From positions 62,001-126,000 of the forward strand of contig CAVVZB010000002.1 of NCBI GenBank assembly GCA_963752695.1: a stretch of 64,000 nt of DNA, in the 5' to 3' direction. Below, piece after piece: positions 62,653 through 64,000 of the stretch. The DNA comes from Bog-113 sp963752695 (GTDB lineage: Bacteria; Acidobacteriota; Terriglobia; Bryobacterales; Bryobacteraceae). The notes beneath the pieces were generated by a model. It was not told the DNA's origin, made no database searches, and was given only the letters and a program-made list of their open reading frames with translations. The position numbers were made by a program, and so were the translations under genes. The first letter of the stretch is position 1. Every line of letters starts with the position of its first letter.

Positions 62653-63444
62653 ATGGCCAAGGGTTTTTTCACCGATACCACGCTATGTATCGGATGTAAG
62701 GCGTGCGAGGTGGCCTGCAAGCAGTGGAATCAGCTGCCGGAAGATGGATACTTCTTTAGCGGAATGTCGTACGACAACACCGTTGCTCTTGGCGCTTCCA
62801 CGTGGCGGCATGTCAGCTTCATTGAGCGTCCGGTAGCACTGAGCGGGCAGGATAACGGAGCGTTTTCCTGGCTGATGTCGTCCGATGTGTGTAAACATTG
62901 CCAGCGGGCCGGGTGCCTGGAGAATTGTCCGACGGGGGCCATTTTGCGCACGGAATTCGACACCGTCTATGTGCAGCCGGACATCTGCAACGGTTGCGGC
63001 TATTGCGTGGTCGGTTGCCCGTTTGGAGTGATTGACCGTCGCGAAGACGATGGCCGCGCTTGGAAGTGCACGCTGTGTTACGACCGGCTGCACGAAGAGA
63101 TGACGCCGGCCTGCGCGAAGGCTTGTCCCACCGCGTCGATTCAGTTCGGCGAACTGGAGCAGCTTCACGAGGATGCGCATCGCCGCGTAGCCAAACTGCA
63201 CGAGGCTGGCGTCCCGGAAGCTTATCTTTATGGAGTAAGTGCGGACAACCAGCCCGGTACCGAAGGCCTGAACGCGTTTTTTCTTCTTGTGGATAAACCC
63301 GAGGTTTACAATCTGCCGCCTGATCCGGTGGTGCCCACCAAGAAAGCGGCGCAAAGCTGGATTGCGATGGGAATCACCGCGCTCGCTTTGGCGGCGGTAG
63401 CGCTTGGCGCGGTAGCCGGAACGGGAGAGAACAGAGCTCGATGA
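62653..63444 (+). CDS. fdnH: Formate dehydrogenase iron-sulfur subunit
   Basis: A 263-residue protein with four 4Fe-4S motifs: CIGCKACEVACK, CKHCQRAGCLENCP, CNGCGYCVVGCP and CTLCYDRLHEEMTPACAKACP. This layout matches beta subunits of membrane-bound formate dehydrogenases and related enzymes. It ends with a hydrophobic helix (WIAMGITALALAAVALGAVA) that anchors it in the membrane, as in FdnH/FdoH. It starts 1 base after the alpha-subunit stop codon and overlaps the next gene by 4 bases. Confidence 0.95.
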   Translation: MAKGFFTDTTLCIGCKACEVACKQWNQLPEDGYFFSGMSYDNTVALGASTWRHVSFIERPVALSGQDNGAFSWLMSSDVCKHCQRAGCLENCPTGAILRTEFDTVYVQPDICNGCGYCVVGCPFGVIDRREDDGRAWKCTLCYDRLHEEMTPACAKACPTASIQFGELEQLHEDAHRRVAKLHEAGVPEAYLYGVSADNQPGTEGLNAFFLLVDKPEVYNLPPDPVVPTKKAAQSWIAMGITALALAAVALGAVAGTGENRAR

Positions 63445-64000
63445 GCCGGAATATCGGGTCTATCGAGGACGGGCGGAATATCGACTCCGAGCGTGGAACA
63501 CTCACCGGCGAAGGCTCGGTGCAGATCGTTCGGGAAACAGATCAGCGGCGCAAAGATGAGTTCCAGGTTTTCCCGTTAGATCCAGCGAGCCAGAAAGGTT
63601 TGCTGACGGGAGACGCGTCGTACTACGACCGTCCAGTAATCAAAAAATCAGTTTGGTCGTGGGACATCCCGGCCTACTACGTGATCGGCGGAATTTCCGG
63701 AAGTTCGATGGTGATGGGCGCGGCGGCGACGCTTCTAGACCGTGACGAACTGCCGAGGTTGGTTAAGGGATCGCGCTGGGTGGGTGTGATCGGCGCGCTC
63801 GTCAGCTCAGTGCTGCTGGTGCACGATCTGGGGCGGCCATCGCGATTCCTTCATATGTTGCGGGTCTTCCGTCCGACGTCGCCGATGAGCATGGGTTCCT
63901 GGATATTAGTTTCGTTCTCGTCATTTTCGGGCGTGGCGTTGTTGGCAGAGTTGGTGGATGAGATCGCGCCAAGTCCCGTTCGTTGGATTGGAGATAGCGC
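63441..64000 (+). CDS. NrfD/PsrC-type membrane subunit (cut by window edge)
   Basis: An open frame from ATG 63441, overlapping the stop codon of the beta subunit gene by 4 bases and running off the right edge with 186 complete codons visible. About 75 hydrophilic residues precede membrane segments. The sequence HDLGRPSRFLHMLRVFRPTSPMSMGSW is the diagnostic NrfD segment of quinone-reactive membrane subunits in polysulfide and nitrite reductases. It takes the place of the cytochrome b subunit FdnI found in E. coli. It would pass electrons from formate to quinone without haem. Confidence 0.92.
   Translation, partial: MSRNIGSIEDGRNIDSERGTLTGEGSVQIVRETDQRRKDEFQVFPLDPASQKGLLTGDASYYDRPVIKKSVWSWDIPAYYVIGGISGSSMVMGAAATLLDRDELPRLVKGSRWVGVIGALVSSVLLVHDLGRPSRFLHMLRVFRPTSPMSMGSWILVSFSSFSGVALLAELVDEIAPSPVRWIGDS

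Noticed and set aside
1..64000. CRISPR arrays, tRNA genes, insertion sequences
   Set aside because: I looked for repeat-spacer arrays, cloverleaf sequences and transposase motifs and recognised none; a dedicated tRNA scan was not possible here.

Overview
The window is a dense bacterial chromosome segment of roughly 60% G+C, with most genes separated by fewer than 50 bases and many 4-base stop/start overlaps. Gene content points to a Gram-negative heterotroph of the Acidobacteriota, most likely a Bryobacter/Solibacter-type soil organism: an LptF-LptG fusion, paired M16 peptidases, DUF885 and Tat-exported TIM-barrel proteins, GH127/GH36/GH1 glycosidases and several small exported proteins of unknown function. 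This assignment is an inference from gene families; no rRNA is present to confirm it. I recognised no tRNA, CRISPR array, prophage or insertion sequence.

Layout. 1-4507: the C-terminal motor of FtsK (cut by the left edge), two small exported proteins, a Gfo/Idh/MocA oxidoreductase and an MFS exporter. 4550-10439: a DsbA-like protein, then a carbohydrate block (GH1-like glycosidase, exported esterase, exported sugar isomerase-like protein, GH127 beta-L-arabinofuranosidase). 10453-18530: CDP-alcohol phosphatidyltransferase, GreA, a frameshifted flavoprotein disulfide reductase, the LptF-LptG fusion, a LuxR-type regulator, a SET protein, a small unknown protein, a MarR regulator and a YheT hydrolase. 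18551-25841: an M16 peptidase pair with an exported partner, Maf, DciA, GatC, GatA and superoxide dismutase. 25845-31650: GH36-type galactosidase, an iron-sulfur (6-4) photolyase coupled to a SRPBCC protein, CdsA and UppS. 31665-41070: O-antigen ligase, two SDR enzymes, a lipoprotein-like methyltransferase, a two-component system, a fatty-acid desaturase, a penicillin-binding protein and a family-5-type uracil-DNA glycosylase. 41077-46594: a nuclease-like/cold-shock-like fusion in an AT-rich patch, MtaB (frameshifted), RecR, YbaB, DnaX and the 4.5S SRP RNA. 46724-59320: an HD protein, DsbA-like protein, UxaA-type dehydratase, two lipid-linked-sugar type glycosyltransferases, YceH, an orphan NuoI, DUF885 and CopC/CopD. 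59391-64000: a formate dehydrogenase operon (alpha subunit, iron-sulfur subunit, NrfD-like membrane subunit) that runs off the right edge.

The most notable points are: the formate dehydrogenase is a selenoprotein, with an in-frame UGA at 59949 followed after 11 bases by a well-formed SECIS hairpin; a previously unfamiliar architecture joins a PD-(D/E)XK-like domain to a cold-shock-like domain (41077-41952), in a locally AT-rich segment with three 10-bp-phased upstream repeats; a 791-residue LptF-LptG fusion; two genes each broken by a single-base indel; and a recurrent arrangement in which a -10-like hexamer lies 6-8 bases before the start codon, suggesting leaderless transcripts.
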